A stretch of 64,000 bases of DNA from Pseudomonadota bacterium (GTDB taxonomy: Bacteria > Pseudomonadota > Gammaproteobacteria > Steroidobacterales > Steroidobacteraceae). Where the stretch lies: the NCBI GenBank assembly GCA_023423935.1, contig JAFAEQ010000006.1, forward strand, positions 62,001 through 126,000, in the 5' to 3' direction. Each line of letters begins with the position of its first letter. Within the stretch, counting starts at the first letter, position 1. Shown here piece after piece: positions 8,651 to 17,147 of the stretch. A program made the position numbers and the translations under genes. Under the pieces are notes generated by a model, which was not told where the DNA came from, made no database searches, and saw nothing but the letters and a program-made list of their open reading frames with translations.

Positions 8651-9502
8651 ATGTTCAAGAAGACCTATCACGCGACCCATCCCGACATGATGGTGGGGGC
8701 CACCAATCAGCAGCTGCGCGATCGCTATCTGGTCGACGGTTTGTTCAACGGCGAATCGATCGTTTTGAACTACGCGCATTACGAGCGCTTCATCATCGGC
8801 GGCGTCATGGCATCGAATACGCCGGTGCGACTGCCCGATCAGACGGAGCCCGCTTCGGCCGCAGGCAAACCGTTTCTGGAGCGTCGTGAGCTCGGCGTGA
8901 TCAATATCGGCAAGGTGAAGGGTCGCGTCAAAGTCGATGGTCAGAGTTTCGATCTCGCCCCGAAGGACGGACTGTACGTGCCGATGGGGAGCAAGGAGGT
9001 GACCTTCGAATCCGCGTCTTCCGAGCCTGCGAAGTTCTATCTGGTCTCAACGCCGGCTCATGTGCGATTCGAGCCTGTGCATATCTCCATCGACAAGGCC
9101 GTGCCGCTCGAGCGTGGCAGTCTGGAAACGTCCAACGAACGCACGATCTATCAATACATCGTGCCGGCGACCTGCAAGTCGGCGCAATTGTTGCTCGGGC
9201 TCACGATCCTGAAGTCGGGCAGCGTCTGGAACACCATGCCGCCCCATCTGCACGATCGCCGTTCCGAGGTGTACTTCTACTTCGATCTCGAAGGGCAGGG
9301 CGATCAGTGCGTCATGCACTTCATGGGCGAGCCTCAGGACATGCGCAGCATCGTGATCCGTAACGAGGAAGCGGTGATGTCCCCACCGTGGTCGATCCAC
9401 ATGGGCGCGGGCACCCGGAATTACAGCTTCATCTGGGCCATGGGCGGCGAGAATCTGGACTACACCGACATGAACGTTCTGGACATCTGCCAGTTGAAGT
9501 GA
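8651..9502 (+). CDS. kduI: 5-dehydro-4-deoxy-D-glucuronate isomerase
   Basis: 283 aa, the usual KduI length. Cupin fold with family phrases MFKKTYHATHPDMM, LFNGESIVLNYAHYERFIIGG, FLERRELGVINIGG-like region, TMPPHLHDRRSEVYFYF and PPWSIHMGAGTRNYSFIWAMGGEN. The histidines and glutamate in PPHLHDRRSEVYFYF form the metal site. It interconverts 4-deoxy-L-threo-5-hexosulose uronate and 2,5-diketo-3-deoxygluconate in the cytoplasm. GAGGA lies 6 bases before the ATG. kduD follows after 4 bp, giving a two-gene operon behind the LacI-type operator. Confidence 0.96.
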   Translation: MFKKTYHATHPDMMVGATNQQLRDRYLVDGLFNGESIVLNYAHYERFIIGGVMASNTPVRLPDQTEPASAAGKPFLERRELGVINIGKVKGRVKVDGQSFDLAPKDGLYVPMGSKEVTFESASSEPAKFYLVSTPAHVRFEPVHISIDKAVPLERGSLETSNERTIYQYIVPATCKSAQLLLGLTILKSGSVWNTMPPHLHDRRSEVYFYFDLEGQGDQCVMHFMGEPQDMRSIVIRNEEAVMSPPWSIHMGAGTRNYSFIWAMGGENLDYTDMNVLDICQLK

Positions 9503-9506
9503 CGAC

Positions 9507-10271
9507 ATGACCGACACCCATCCTTTCTCGCTGGTCGGCAAAGTCGCGGTTGTCACGGGCGCGAATACCGGACTCGGTCAGGGCATAGCGATCGCCCTTG
9601 CACAGGCAGGCGCAGACATCGTCGCGGTCGGTCGGTCTGCTCCGCAGGAAACGCAACGCGAGGTGCTCGCAGCAGGTCGCAAGTTTCATTTCGTCAGCGC
9701 GGACCTCGAGCGCAGCAGCGAATCCGCTCAGGTGATCGCGCAAGCAGTGGACGCGGGCGGTCGCATCGACATCCTGGTCAACAACGCAGGCATCATTCGT
9801 CGCAACGACGCGCTGGTGTTCACCGAAGCGGATTGGGACGCCGCGCTCGATGTAAATCTGAAGACGCCGTTCTTTCTCTCTCAGGCCGCCGCGCAATCCA
9901 TGCTTCGCGCGGGGCGGGGCGGCAAGATCATCAACATCGTGTCGATGCTCTCGTTTCAGGGCGGCATCCGCACGGCGTCGTATACCGCGAGCAAGAGCGG
10001 TCTTGCCGGGATCACCCGACTGCTGGCCAACGAATGGGCCGCGCGCGGCATCAACGTGAATGCGATTGCGCCAGGGTACTTCGAGACCAACAACACGGAC
10101 GCGCTGCGTGCCGATGAACAGCGCAATCGCGAGATCCTGGCCCGCATTCCCGCAGCACGCTGGGGTCGTCCGTCCGATCTGGGTGGTGCGGCCGTCTTCC
10201 TGTCATCGCCGGCCTCGGACTATGTCCACGGCACGATCATTCCGGTCGACGGCGGCTGGCTCGCCCGCTGA
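9507..10271 (+). CDS. kduD: 2-dehydro-3-deoxy-D-gluconate 5-dehydrogenase (SDR family)
   Basis: 254 aa short-chain dehydrogenase. NAD-binding GANTGLGQG near residue 18, NNAG segment (LVNNAGIIRRND), and active-site Tyr/Lys in SYTASKSG; C-terminal DYVHGTIIPVDGGWLAR is typical of KduD. It reduces 2,5-diketo-3-deoxygluconate to KDG, the step after KduI. Only 4 bp separate it from kduI, so the two are co-transcribed. Confidence 0.94.
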   Translation: MTDTHPFSLVGKVAVVTGANTGLGQGIAIALAQAGADIVAVGRSAPQETQREVLAAGRKFHFVSADLERSSESAQVIAQAVDAGGRIDILVNNAGIIRRNDALVFTEADWDAALDVNLKTPFFLSQAAAQSMLRAGRGGKIINIVSMLSFQGGIRTASYTASKSGLAGITRLLANEWAARGINVNAIAPGYFETNNTDALRADEQRNREILARIPAARWGRPSDLGGAAVFLSSPASDYVHGTIIPVDGGWLAR

Positions 10272-10318
10272 ACACCGACAAGATCGTTCGATTCATTGCT
10301 CGGGGTTTCCCTTAATTC

Positions 10319-10336
10319 CTGTCATGCGCGTGACAG
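10319..10336. promoter_or_regulatory. Palindrome TGTCA-N6-TGACA before the kinase gene
   Basis: CTGTCATGCGCGTGACAG is a 6-bp-arm inverted repeat between kduD and the next gene. It could be a regulator site or a short terminator stem; no T tract follows immediately. Confidence 0.3.
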
Positions 10337-10492
10337 AACACAGTTTTGGCGCGCGATCTCTCGCACGCTTATTGACTTAAGGAGGCCGTGCCCGCTCCGC
10401 TCGCCAGTGGAATGGGCAAGAAAACCAACGATTGGATCCATGTGCCTGATCAGTCCCGGACACGCAATGCTGGCCATGAGGGCCGTGCGCGC

Positions 10493-13186
10493 ATGAGTGA
10501 TCCCTTGATCGCGCTCAGCGACGACGCACGCTCACTGCTGAATGCCGTGGCACAGCCGCTGCTCGTGCTCGATGCACGATCGTGCGTGCTGCACGCGAAT
10601 CCGGCGTTCGCGAAGTACTGCGGTTACCCAGCGCCGAGCCTGCTCGATCGCAGCCTCGAGTCTCTGATTGGCAGCTCACCGTCCGCTGCCGTCCTGATGC
10701 AAAACGTTCGTGCGAGCAACGAGCATGCGGCGGACGTCCACGTTCGGACTCACGACGGTCGCATGCTTCCGGTGCGCGTGACCGTTCGCCTCTCCGGGTC
10801 GCATCGAGTGCTCACCTTCGAGGATCAGTCGCGGATCTCGCGCCTGCGTGACTCGCTGCGCACGAGCGAACCACGCCTGCAGGTTGCGATGGATGCGCAT
10901 CAGCTGTCGATGTGGGATTGGGATGTCGTGGCGGATCGTGTGAGCTACAACGAACACTGGCGTGTCTCGCTCGGGATCGACCCGCAGGAGCTGCTGCAAC
11001 GGCAGGAACTTGCGGAGCGGCTGCTGCTGCCTTCCGACCGCACGGAAGTGCTCGAGCAGTTCGAGCAGCACTTTCACGGGCTCACTCAGCGCTTCGAATG
11101 CGAGTACGAGCTTGCGACCAGTGCCGGCGATACGAAATGGTTTGCCGCCCGTGCGCAGGTGGTCCAGCGCGACCCGCAGGGCAAGGCCCTGCGCGTGATT
11201 GGCGTACTGAGTGATATCACTCGCAGCAAACGCGAAATCGCGATGGCCACTGACGTGCAGGCACGCTGGGATCGCGCGATTCGCGGCACCTCCGACGGTC
11301 TCTACGATTGGAATCTGCTCACCGGTCACGTGTGGTACGCGGATCGCTTCCGCGAAATCATCGGCCATACGGATCGACCGTTTCCCGATACCTTCAATGC
11401 ATTTCAGAACGTGCTGCATCCCGACGATCGCGGCCTGGTCCTGCAGAAGATCCGCAAACATCTCGAGAATCAGTCACCGCTCGATGTGCGTTGCCGCGTG
11501 CTGAGCGCTTCGGGGCGCCAGATCTGGTGTCGCCTGCGCGGGCAGGCGCATCGCGATGCCGCCGGGCGGCCGCAAGGTCTGTCGGGATCGATCAGCGACA
11601 TCAGCGCCCAGATCACTGCAGAGGAGGCGCTCGGTCGCAGTCAGAATTTCTACGGCACGATCCTGGATTCGCTCCCGCTTTATATTGCCTATGTCGACCG
11701 TGAAGAACGCGTCGTCTATGCGAATCGGCAGTTCCAGGAGTTCTTTCGCCTTCCGTTGAGCAATCACCGGGGACGCAAGCTGCGTGAAATGCTGGGTCGT
11801 CGCCGCTACGTAGCCGCTGCGTCGAGCTTCCATGAAGCATTGCAAGGACGCACCGTGGAGTCGCAGGGCCGCTTTCGGGGTCCGTCGCGGCGCGCCGTCG
11901 ATATCGAAGGCATTTTCCTGCCGCACTTCGACGAGAACGGCGAGATCCAGGGCTGCTTCGTCGCGGCGCGCGATGTGACCGAGAAAAAGCAGCTCGAGGC
12001 GGAACTGCGTCAGAGCCAGAAGATGGAAGCGATCGGCCGGCTGACCGGAGGGCTGGCGCACGATTTCAACAATCTGCTCGCCGTGATCATCGGCAACATG
12101 CAATTGCTCGGTCGCGCCCTGCGCGAAAGCCCGCGGCTGTTGCGACAGTCGGAGACCGCCTTGAAGGCAGCCATGCGTGGCGCGGACCTCACGCGGCGGC
12201 TGCTGGCCTTCGCACGTCAGCAGATGCTCGAGCCGCAGGTGGTGGATCTGAACGCGCTGGTGGCGGGTATGTACGATCTGTTACGGCGTTCGCTGACCGG
12301 CGCAATCGAAATCCAGCAGAACATCGAGCCGGCCTTGTGGCCGGTCAAAGTGGATCCGGGCCAGCTCGAAAACGCCATTCTCAATCTCGTCATCAATGCA
12401 CGCGATGCAATGCCGGGCGGTGGGCTCATCACGATCACGACGCGTAATGAATTGATTTCGGCACCGGTCGTGGAACCTGGCAAAGAGGAAGCCACGTTAC
12501 GTGCGGGGGAGTACACGGTGCTCGAGGTGAAAGACAGCGGTACCGGCATGACGCCCGAGATTCTGAAGCGCGTGTTCGAGCCCTTCTTCACGACCAAGGA
12601 TGCGGGCAAGGGCAGCGGGCTCGGATTGCCCATGGTCTATGGATTCGTGCGTCAGTCCGGCGGCTATGTGCGTATCGAAAGCGCGCCGGGCAGTGGAACC
12701 ACTGTCACGCTGTTCCTCCCGCGCACGACGGCACAAGCACAGATGGTCACGCGTGAGGCGCCACCGCCCGCGCCTGCCGAATTGCCGATGGGACGGGAAA
12801 CACTGCTGGTCGTGGAAGACAATCCCGAAGTACGCTCGACGGCTGTGGAGATTCTGAGCAGTCTCGGTTATCGCGTGCTGGAAGCGGGGAACGGCTATCA
12901 GGCGCTCGAGCGGTTCATGCAACACACGGACATCGCATTGGTATTTTCCGATGTGATGCTGCCCGGCGGTTTGCCAGGAACCTCGCTCGTCAATAAATTG
13001 CGTGAGCGTCGGCCCGGACTCAAAGTGCTGATGACGTCCGCCTTCAGTGACAGCTCGATTCTGCATCGGGATATGCTCGACGGCACGTTGCAGCTGTTGA
13101 GCAAGCCTTATCGCCTCGAGGATCTGGCACGGCAGGTGCGAGCGATACTAGACAAGAATGAGGTGACCAAACGTGTCCAGGCGTGA
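10493..13186 (+). CDS. Multi-PAS hybrid histidine kinase with C-terminal receiver
   Basis: About 897 aa and no clear membrane segment, so probably cytoplasmic. Four PAS-type modules fill roughly residues 10-500. The HisKA dimer helix has LAHDFNNLLAVI (phospho-His near 522), followed by an HATPase domain (NAILNLVINARDAM, DSGTGMTPEIL, GSGLGLPMVYG) and a receiver (LVVEDNPEV, phospho-acceptor in FSDVMLPGG near 819). ATG 10493 is chosen because PAS 1 begins directly after it. A GTG at 10388 is in frame and lies 2 bases after AAGGAGG, so a 35-residue longer form is possible. The next gene overlaps by 14 bp, making a kinase/receiver-EAL pair. Paralogue of 19859-22261. Confidence 0.9.
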   Translation: MSDPLIALSDDARSLLNAVAQPLLVLDARSCVLHANPAFAKYCGYPAPSLLDRSLESLIGSSPSAAVLMQNVRASNEHAADVHVRTHDGRMLPVRVTVRLSGSHRVLTFEDQSRISRLRDSLRTSEPRLQVAMDAHQLSMWDWDVVADRVSYNEHWRVSLGIDPQELLQRQELAERLLLPSDRTEVLEQFEQHFHGLTQRFECEYELATSAGDTKWFAARAQVVQRDPQGKALRVIGVLSDITRSKREIAMATDVQARWDRAIRGTSDGLYDWNLLTGHVWYADRFREIIGHTDRPFPDTFNAFQNVLHPDDRGLVLQKIRKHLENQSPLDVRCRVLSASGRQIWCRLRGQAHRDAAGRPQGLSGSISDISAQITAEEALGRSQNFYGTILDSLPLYIAYVDREERVVYANRQFQEFFRLPLSNHRGRKLREMLGRRRYVAAASSFHEALQGRTVESQGRFRGPSRRAVDIEGIFLPHFDENGEIQGCFVAARDVTEKKQLEAELRQSQKMEAIGRLTGGLAHDFNNLLAVIIGNMQLLGRALRESPRLLRQSETALKAAMRGADLTRRLLAFARQQMLEPQVVDLNALVAGMYDLLRRSLTGAIEIQQNIEPALWPVKVDPGQLENAILNLVINARDAMPGGGLITITTRNELISAPVVEPGKEEATLRAGEYTVLEVKDSGTGMTPEILKRVFEPFFTTKDAGKGSGLGLPMVYGFVRQSGGYVRIESAPGSGTTVTLFLPRTTAQAQMVTREAPPPAPAELPMGRETLLVVEDNPEVRSTAVEILSSLGYRVLEAGNGYQALERFMQHTDIALVFSDVMLPGGLPGTSLVNKLRERRPGLKVLMTSAFSDSSILHRDMLDGTLQLLSKPYRLEDLARQVRAILDKNEVTKRVQA

Positions 13187-14369
13187 ACGCAATCTGGTAC
13201 TGGCCGTCGATGACGAAGTCGACTTTCTGGAGCTCATCGTTCAGGTGGGCGAAGGCGTCGGTTGCGACGTGATCACTGCGGACAGCGCCGATGCCTTTCG
13301 AGAGCAGCTGGCGAATCGCAATCCCGCACTGATCCTGCTCGATCTGCAGATGCCCGGCATGGATGGCATCGAAGCGCTGCGTTATCTGGGTCGGATCGGT
13401 GCCGATGCCGGCATCGTGCTCGCGAGCGGCATGGATCAGCGTGTGCTCGTCAGCGCACGGCAGCTTGGCGATCAGCTCGGACTGCGCATGCTCGGGACGC
13501 TGCAGAAACCCGCCATGCTCGAAGACATCGAGTCGCTCCTGCTCAAGCACGTCGAGCCCACCGAGCGCATTACGGTCGAAGACCTGCGCCGGGCCATCGA
13601 GGAACATGAGCTGATCGTCCACTATCAGCCCAAGGTCGTACGGACACAGAAGGATTGGCAGGTGCGCAGTGCCGAAGCGCTCGTGCGCTGGCGACATCCG
13701 CGTCTGGGATTGTTGTTGCCGGGTGAGTTTCTGCCGCTCGCCGAACAATCCGGACTCATCGTCGGCGTGACGGATTTCGTGCTGACCGATGCGATCCGGC
13801 AGATCGGTCATTGGCGTCAGCGTGGACTCGATCTCGGCGCGGCCGTGAATCTGTCGCCGCGACTGGTGCAGGATCTCGAATTCCCCGATCGTCTCGGACT
13901 GATCCTGCGCGAATTCGATGCGGCCGCGGAGCAGCTGACGCTCGAAGTCACCGAAGCTGCCTCGCTCGATGATCCGGATCTCGTGATGGACATTTTCACG
14001 CGCCTGCGCGTGCGCGGCGTCGGACTCTCGCTCGATGACTTCGGTATCGGCACCTCCTCGCTCACGCAGCTGTACAAGATGCCGTTCAGCGAAGTGAAGA
14101 TCGATCGACTGCTCATCGGCGAGATTCCCACGGGCCGCGCCGCCGCCACCGTCGTGCGGGCCATCATCGATCTCGCACACAACCTCTCGCTGTCCGTCTG
14201 CGCCGAAGGCGTGGAATCCTCACCCGTATTCGAAATGCTGGACCAGGCGGGCTGCGATGCCCTGCAAGGCGAGTTCATCGCCCACGCCATGCCCGCCAAC
14301 GAGATCGAATCCTTCATCGACGTATGGAACGGCGCGGATCACACGTTGGTGCCGGTGGTGAGGAAGTAG
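13173..14369 (+). CDS. Receiver-EAL response regulator (c-di-GMP phosphodiesterase)
   Basis: 398 aa. Receiver domain (LAVDDEVDF, phospho-acceptor Asp in LLDLQMPGMDG near residue 56), then an EAL domain from about residue 145. Catalytic signatures are largely intact: EALVRW, AVNLSPR, LEVTEAA, LDDFGIGTSS, VKIDRL, CAEGVES. GIGTSS replaces the common GTGYSS and QGEF replaces QGY, so activity is likely but not certain. It would hydrolyse c-di-GMP under control of the kinase whose 3' end it overlaps by 14 bp (GTG start). The same Asp-56 and EAL-168 spacing occurs in the paralogue 22254-23426. Confidence 0.9.
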   Translation: MSRRERNLVLAVDDEVDFLELIVQVGEGVGCDVITADSADAFREQLANRNPALILLDLQMPGMDGIEALRYLGRIGADAGIVLASGMDQRVLVSARQLGDQLGLRMLGTLQKPAMLEDIESLLLKHVEPTERITVEDLRRAIEEHELIVHYQPKVVRTQKDWQVRSAEALVRWRHPRLGLLLPGEFLPLAEQSGLIVGVTDFVLTDAIRQIGHWRQRGLDLGAAVNLSPRLVQDLEFPDRLGLILREFDAAAEQLTLEVTEAASLDDPDLVMDIFTRLRVRGVGLSLDDFGIGTSSLTQLYKMPFSEVKIDRLLIGEIPTGRAAATVVRAIIDLAHNLSLSVCAEGVESSPVFEMLDQAGCDALQGEFIAHAMPANEIESFIDVWNGADHTLVPVVRK

Positions 14370-14392
14370 CGAGCGGCGGCCGGCGGCCGTCC

Positions 14393-14549
14393 TTAGGCTC
14401 TAGGTGCTAGGCTCTAGGGCCTAGGGCGCGCTGATCGCGCGCTCTCGGACCTTTGAGGAGCAATGCGGACGTACTGGCAGATAAGTTTCGAGTGAGCGCC
14501 CAGCGGATCGTCTTCCCTGCTGGCTAGCGCCTAGGGCCTAGGACCTAGT
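14393..14549. repeat. Inverted CTAGGNN heptamer arrays between convergent genes
   Basis: Left arm 14393-14427 has five consecutive 7-bp units (TTAGGCT, CTAGGTG, CTAGGCT, CTAGGGC, CTAGGGC). Right arm 14522-14549 has four (GGCTAGC, GCCTAGG, GCCTAGG, ACCTAGT). About 95 bp lie between, including a GCGCGC-rich stretch. The array fills the gap between the receiver-EAL gene and the convergent kinase gene. Confidence 0.75.
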
Positions 14550-14559
14550 GCCTCTCTTC

Positions 14560-16017
14560 TCAAATGGCCCTTCTCAACTTGTCCTTCGCCTGCCTCAGCA
14601 GATGCAGCGGAGCGGAGAGCACGATGCGGGTTCCTCGGCCGGGCTCTTCGAAGGTGATGGTGCCGCCGAGCATGCGGGCGCGGTATTCCATGATCTTGAG
14701 GCCCATGCCGGGGCGGCCTTGTGCAAGGCCGGCGGAAAGACCGATGCCATCATCCGTGATGGAGAGCTGCAGCTTGCGACCGATCGTGCGCAGATCGATC
14801 ACGACCGACTTGGCGCGTGCATAGCGTGCGGCATTGGTCGTGGCTTCCTGGGCGATACGGTACAGATGGGTGGCCGCGCCTTCTTCGAGATCGGGCAGCT
14901 TCTGACCGCCGGTCTCGAATCTGCACTCCATGTTGTACATATCGGTACAGCGCACGGCGAGATGCTTGAGCGCTTCGGGCAATCCGCCGCGTTCGAGATT
15001 CACGGGTGCGAGACCGCGAGCGAGCGAACGTGTGCTCTGAATAGCATGCGCGAGCAGATCGCTGATCTTCACGATCTGTGACTGATATCGCTGCGCTTCG
15101 CGCGAGAGCTGCATCTCCAGGCCCTTCAGCAGCAGTGACAATCCGGTCAGCTCCTGGCCGAGGCCGTCGTGCAGATCGCTGCCGAGACGGCGCTGCTCAC
15201 GATTGGAGATTTCCAGGATCTCCTGCTCGAGGGCCTTCTGGTTGGTGATTTCGCGAACGGTGCAGACGAGTCCCACCACCGTGCCGTGATCCCGCAGCGG
15301 GACGTGCGTGAAGGTGAACCAGCGCACCGATCCATCTGCGGCGATCCAGGCGCGCTCCTGATCCGTGAGCGAGCGGCCCGTACGTATCGTGTTCGTCGCC
15401 TGCTGTTCGATTTCGACGATCGTCTCTTCGGGCCAGACCTCGGAGAGCCGGTGACCGAGCACGGCCTCGCGCTTCTTCTTCAGCGTGTCGAGCAGCGCGC
15501 GATTCACGACCGTCAGGCGATTCTCCGTATCGGTGGCGTAAACGATCTCCGGAAGACTGTCGATGAGCGTTCCGAGGAGCAGGCGTTGTTCTTCCAGTGC
15601 CGCTTCGGCCTGGCGCCGTTCACGGCGTTCGCGAGCCTCCGTCAGTGCGCGATTGACGACGGCAGGCAGGCGTTGCAGACGATCCTTCAGGACGTAATCA
15701 GTGGCGCCGCTCTTCAGCGCTTCGATGGCGCGTTCCTCGCCGAGCGAGCCGGAGACGAAGATGAAGGGCACGTCCGCGGATTGTTGAAGGACGAGCTTGA
15801 GTGCCGCGAGCCCGTCGAAGCCGGGCAGCGTGTAATCTGCGAGCACCAGATCGGGCGCAGGATCGCTGCGCAGGGCTTCCACGAATTTCTCTTTCGACCA
15901 GACATGAGCCCAGTCGACGGACATTTCGTTGCGCGCGAGCTCGAGCCGAATCAACTCGGCATCGTTCGGATCGTCCTCGAGCAGGACGAAACGCAGCGCT
16001 GCGGCTTCCTTCTTCAT
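14560..16017 (-). CDS. Receiver-PAS-HisKA_3 sensor histidine kinase
   Basis: About 485 aa. N-terminal receiver (FVLLEDDPNDAEL, phospho-Asp in LADYTLPGFDG near 61), a PAS domain (about 140-260, IVYATDTENRLTVVN), then a NarX-type dimerisation domain with LGSDLHDGLGQELTG (His near 281) and an HATPase (TDDGIGL, RPGMGLKIMEYRA). ATG 16017 is preferred because AAGGA lies 8 bases upstream; a GTG 42 bases further up is possible. It faces the NarL-type regulator at 16222 across a ~200-bp divergent promoter region. Paralogue of 17148-18965. Confidence 0.9.
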   Translation of the reverse strand: MKKEAAALRFVLLEDDPNDAELIRLELARNEMSVDWAHVWSKEKFVEALRSDPAPDLVLADYTLPGFDGLAALKLVLQQSADVPFIFVSGSLGEERAIEALKSGATDYVLKDRLQRLPAVVNRALTEARERRERRQAEAALEEQRLLLGTLIDSLPEIVYATDTENRLTVVNRALLDTLKKKREAVLGHRLSEVWPEETIVEIEQQATNTIRTGRSLTDQERAWIAADGSVRWFTFTHVPLRDHGTVVGLVCTVREITNQKALEQEILEISNREQRRLGSDLHDGLGQELTGLSLLLKGLEMQLSREAQRYQSQIVKISDLLAHAIQSTRSLARGLAPVNLERGGLPEALKHLAVRCTDMYNMECRFETGGQKLPDLEEGAATHLYRIAQEATTNAARYARAKSVVIDLRTIGRKLQLSITDDGIGLSAGLAQGRPGMGLKIMEYRARMLGGTITFEEPGRGTRIVLSAPLHLLRQAKDKLRRAI

Positions 16018-16081
16018 ACGTCGGATCCTTGGCTCCCGGTCCGCGACCCTGGCAGACACGGGGCTAAGCTATCACTGTGTT

Positions 16082-16115
16082 GCGACTGTGGAAAAGTGAT
16101 GCGACTGTGGAAAAT
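16082..16115. promoter_or_regulatory. 15-bp direct repeats in kinase/regulator divergent promoter
   Basis: TGCGACTGTGGAAAA occurs at 16082-16096 and again at 16101-16115, a 19-bp spacing (just under two helical turns). The pair sits between the divergent kinase and response-regulator starts and is a plausible binding site for a dimeric regulator. Confidence 0.45.
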
Positions 16116-16221
16116 GTGGATTGCCGTTCCTGTCCGAGCCCGCAGACTCGCTCGGCGGTCGCACCCGCAGCACGCATTGCTTGTGATGTAAGCGTGGGAA
16201 CAACGAAAAAAGGTGGAGCCG

Positions 16222-16899
16222 ATGACGGAGCTTGCAAAGGTCGTAATTGTCGATGATCACCCCTTCGTCCGCGAAGGATTGAAACAACTACTGGCCGGTC
16301 AGCCGGATTTCAGTCTCACAGCCGAAGCTTCCAGTTCCGCCGCCGCTCAGGAAGCCATCAACCGCGCACCCCCCGATGTCGCCGTCGTCGATCTGGCGCT
16401 CGGTGCCGACGACGGAGTCGAGCTGGTGCGCTGGATTCGCGAACATCACCCCAACGTGCGCGTGCTGGTGCTCTCGATGCAGGAAGAAGCGTTGTATGCA
16501 GAGCGGCTGCTGCGGCTCGGGGTCAGTGGCTATGTGATGAAGAACGTCGCAGGCACCGATTTCCTCGGCGCGTTGCGCAAGGTCGCGCGCGGGCAGAAGC
16601 ATGTTAGCGCTGCCATGGGCGAACGCCTGCTGAACCAGGTCGCTCGCGGTCGCTCGCCGGGTGCGACAGAAGATCCGGTGTCCGCGCTCACCGAGCGCGA
16701 ACTGGAGGTGTTCAAGCTGATCGGCGCTGGCATCAGCACCCGCGAGATTTCCCAGCGCCTGGAGCTGTCGATGAAGACGGTCGATGCACACCGCCGTCAC
16801 ATGCGCGAGAAACTGAACCTTCGCACCACCAGCGAACTGATCCGTTACGCGACGCAATGGGTGTCGAGCCAGGGCGTCGGCGGAGCCGCGGCCAACTAG
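16222..16899 (+). CDS. NarL/FixJ-type response regulator
   Basis: About 225 aa. Receiver VVIVDDHPFVREGL with phospho-acceptor Asp in VAVVDLALGADDG (near 58) and VLSMQEEALYAERLLRLGVSGYVMK, then a LuxR-type HTH (LTERELEVFKLIGAGISTREIS, near 155-176). ATG 16222 is chosen because AGGTGGAG lies 4 bases before it; a GTG 9 bases upstream overlaps that Shine-Dalgarno. Cognate partner is probably the divergent HisKA_3 kinase. Paralogue of 19096-19821. Confidence 0.92.
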   Translation: MTELAKVVIVDDHPFVREGLKQLLAGQPDFSLTAEASSSAAAQEAINRAPPDVAVVDLALGADDGVELVRWIREHHPNVRVLVLSMQEEALYAERLLRLGVSGYVMKNVAGTDFLGALRKVARGQKHVSAAMGERLLNQVARGRSPGATEDPVSALTERELEVFKLIGAGISTREISQRLELSMKTVDAHRRHMREKLNLRTTSELIRYATQWVSSQGVGGAAAN

Positions 16900-16905
16900 C
16901 AGGCG

Positions 16906-16930
16906 GCGAAGGCGCACGGTGCGCCTTCGC
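16906..16930 (+). terminator. Strong hairpin after the response regulator
   Basis: GCGAAGGCGCA and TGCGCCTTCGC form a perfect 11-bp stem with a 3-nt loop, 7 bases after the stop codon at 16899. No T tract follows, so termination strength is uncertain. Confidence 0.6.
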
Positions 16931-17011
16931 GAGCGCCGCCGACGCTCGCATGGATTTCCGAACGGGAATCGGCGCTTACATTGATAAAAGACGCTCGCGC
17001 CGCCCCAGACA

Positions 17012-17037
17012 TTAGGGGATTGGCTGATATCCCCTAA
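17012..17037. promoter_or_regulatory. Palindrome TTAGGGGAT-N8-ATCCCCTAA
   Basis: Perfect 9-bp arms about 110 bp before the kinase at 17148. The regular spacing looks more like a regulator-binding site than a terminator. Confidence 0.4.
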
Positions 17038-17147
17038 CCCTCGGCTCTCAGAACATCTCGTCAGAGGTCCAGCGACGATGCTGTGCCGGCACGGCAACAG
17101 TTGTCCGCAGTCGAGCGAGACCCCGGACAACATGACTCAGCATTTAA

